A stretch of DNA of 64,000 bases from Roseateles saccharophilus (GTDB taxonomy: Bacteria > Pseudomonadota > Gammaproteobacteria > Burkholderiales > Burkholderiaceae_C), in assembly GCF_004342485.1 (NCBI RefSeq), contig NZ_SMBU01000001.1, forward strand, positions 124,001 through 188,000. The letters run 5' to 3'. This document shows positions 63,861 through 64,000 of the stretch, one piece after another. Position 1 is the first letter of the stretch, and each line of letters opens with the position of its first letter. The notes beneath the pieces are model-generated. The model saw only the letters and a list, made by a program, of their open reading frames with translations. It did no database searches and was not told the DNA's origin. The translations under genes were made by a program, and so were the position numbers.

Positions 63861-64000
63861 GACTGAAGGTCATGGCCACCGAGCATGGAAGGATTAAGGT
63901 TGGTCCTCGGGATTAGAGGAAAACCCCTAGGAAAACGGACGAGATTTCGGAGGCGCGCTGCCTATACGAGAAACAGGCCGCATCGGCGCTGTTCATCTCT

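Noticed and set aside
57723..64000. CRISPR array or guide RNA next to the Tn7-like genes
   Set aside because: No regularly spaced direct repeats were found and no Cas-like frame is present in the window.

Overview
The window reads as a high-GC betaproteobacterial chromosome of the order Burkholderiales, most like the Roseateles/Rubrivivax/Leptothrix group. This rests on gene content and order: argS-SPOR-dsbA, lptA-lptB-rpoN, a second infA, and the DUF3348/DUF802/OmpA/DUF2894 cluster. No rRNA, tRNA or CRISPR array was seen. Roughly 1-34.3 kb is ordinary core genome. From about 34.4 kb to the end the sequence is accessory: base and codon use become more mixed, and toxin-antitoxin, restriction-like, SOS-polymerase and transposon genes sit among broken gene remnants.

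Core part. A partial MFS transporter opens the window. A long minus-strand series follows (11.3 to 1.1 kb): VOC protein, argS, SPOR protein, two tandem DsbA-like oxidoreductases, lptA, lptB, rpoN, an exported protein, a uracil-DNA glycosylase family protein, an RlmL-like methyltransferase and a small exported protein. A protein kinase with a C-terminal cyclic-nucleotide-binding-like domain is divergent from it. Next comes a peptide ABC transporter operon headed by a lipoprotein amidase (18.8 to 13.4 kb); its two halves are separated by a ~540 bp cruciform-like repeat. Two exported proteins and a tightly overlapping four-gene operon (25.1 to 20.7 kb) follow. That operon encodes a MotA/TolQ-like channel with a long coiled coil plus an OmpA/MotB-like partner, an arrangement like ZorA/ZorB. 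The core ends with a threonine-aldolase-like enzyme, an acyl-CoA synthetase, infA, a PAQR membrane protein, and a MocR regulator divergent from a TonB-dependent receptor.

Accessory part. It begins with a DUF4209-like C-terminal piece and a HipBA toxin-antitoxin pair with an inverted-repeat operator. A decayed patch (37.1-39.3 kb) carries a ligD remnant and other fragments. Then come an XRE regulator divergent from an N6-adenine methyltransferase and a PD-(D/E)XK nuclease (likely restriction-modification). After that lies a chimeric gene joining a RES-type protein to a UmuD peptidase domain, directly before umuC.

umuC is split by an 8,229 bp Tn21-type mercury transposon (merR/TPADE, urf2, tnpR, frameshifted tnpA) with 38 bp inverted repeats and a perfect 5 bp duplication, TGCCA. 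Removing one copy restores the umuC frame exactly. A small conserved-looking gene and a DUF72 gene with one nonsense codon follow.

The window ends in a Tn7-like transposition module: an AlpA-like HTH protein, a natural TnsA-TnsB fusion, TnsC and a TniQ/TnsD-like target selector, in overlapping frames. A zinc-motif/HTH protein of unknown function is divergent from it. A perfect 20 bp palindrome lies between the AlpA-like gene and tnsAB. Neither transposon end could be identified. The TnsAB-C-TniQ module with its two unrecognised accessory regulators, the RES-UmuD chimera and the ZorAB-like operon are the most interesting parts.
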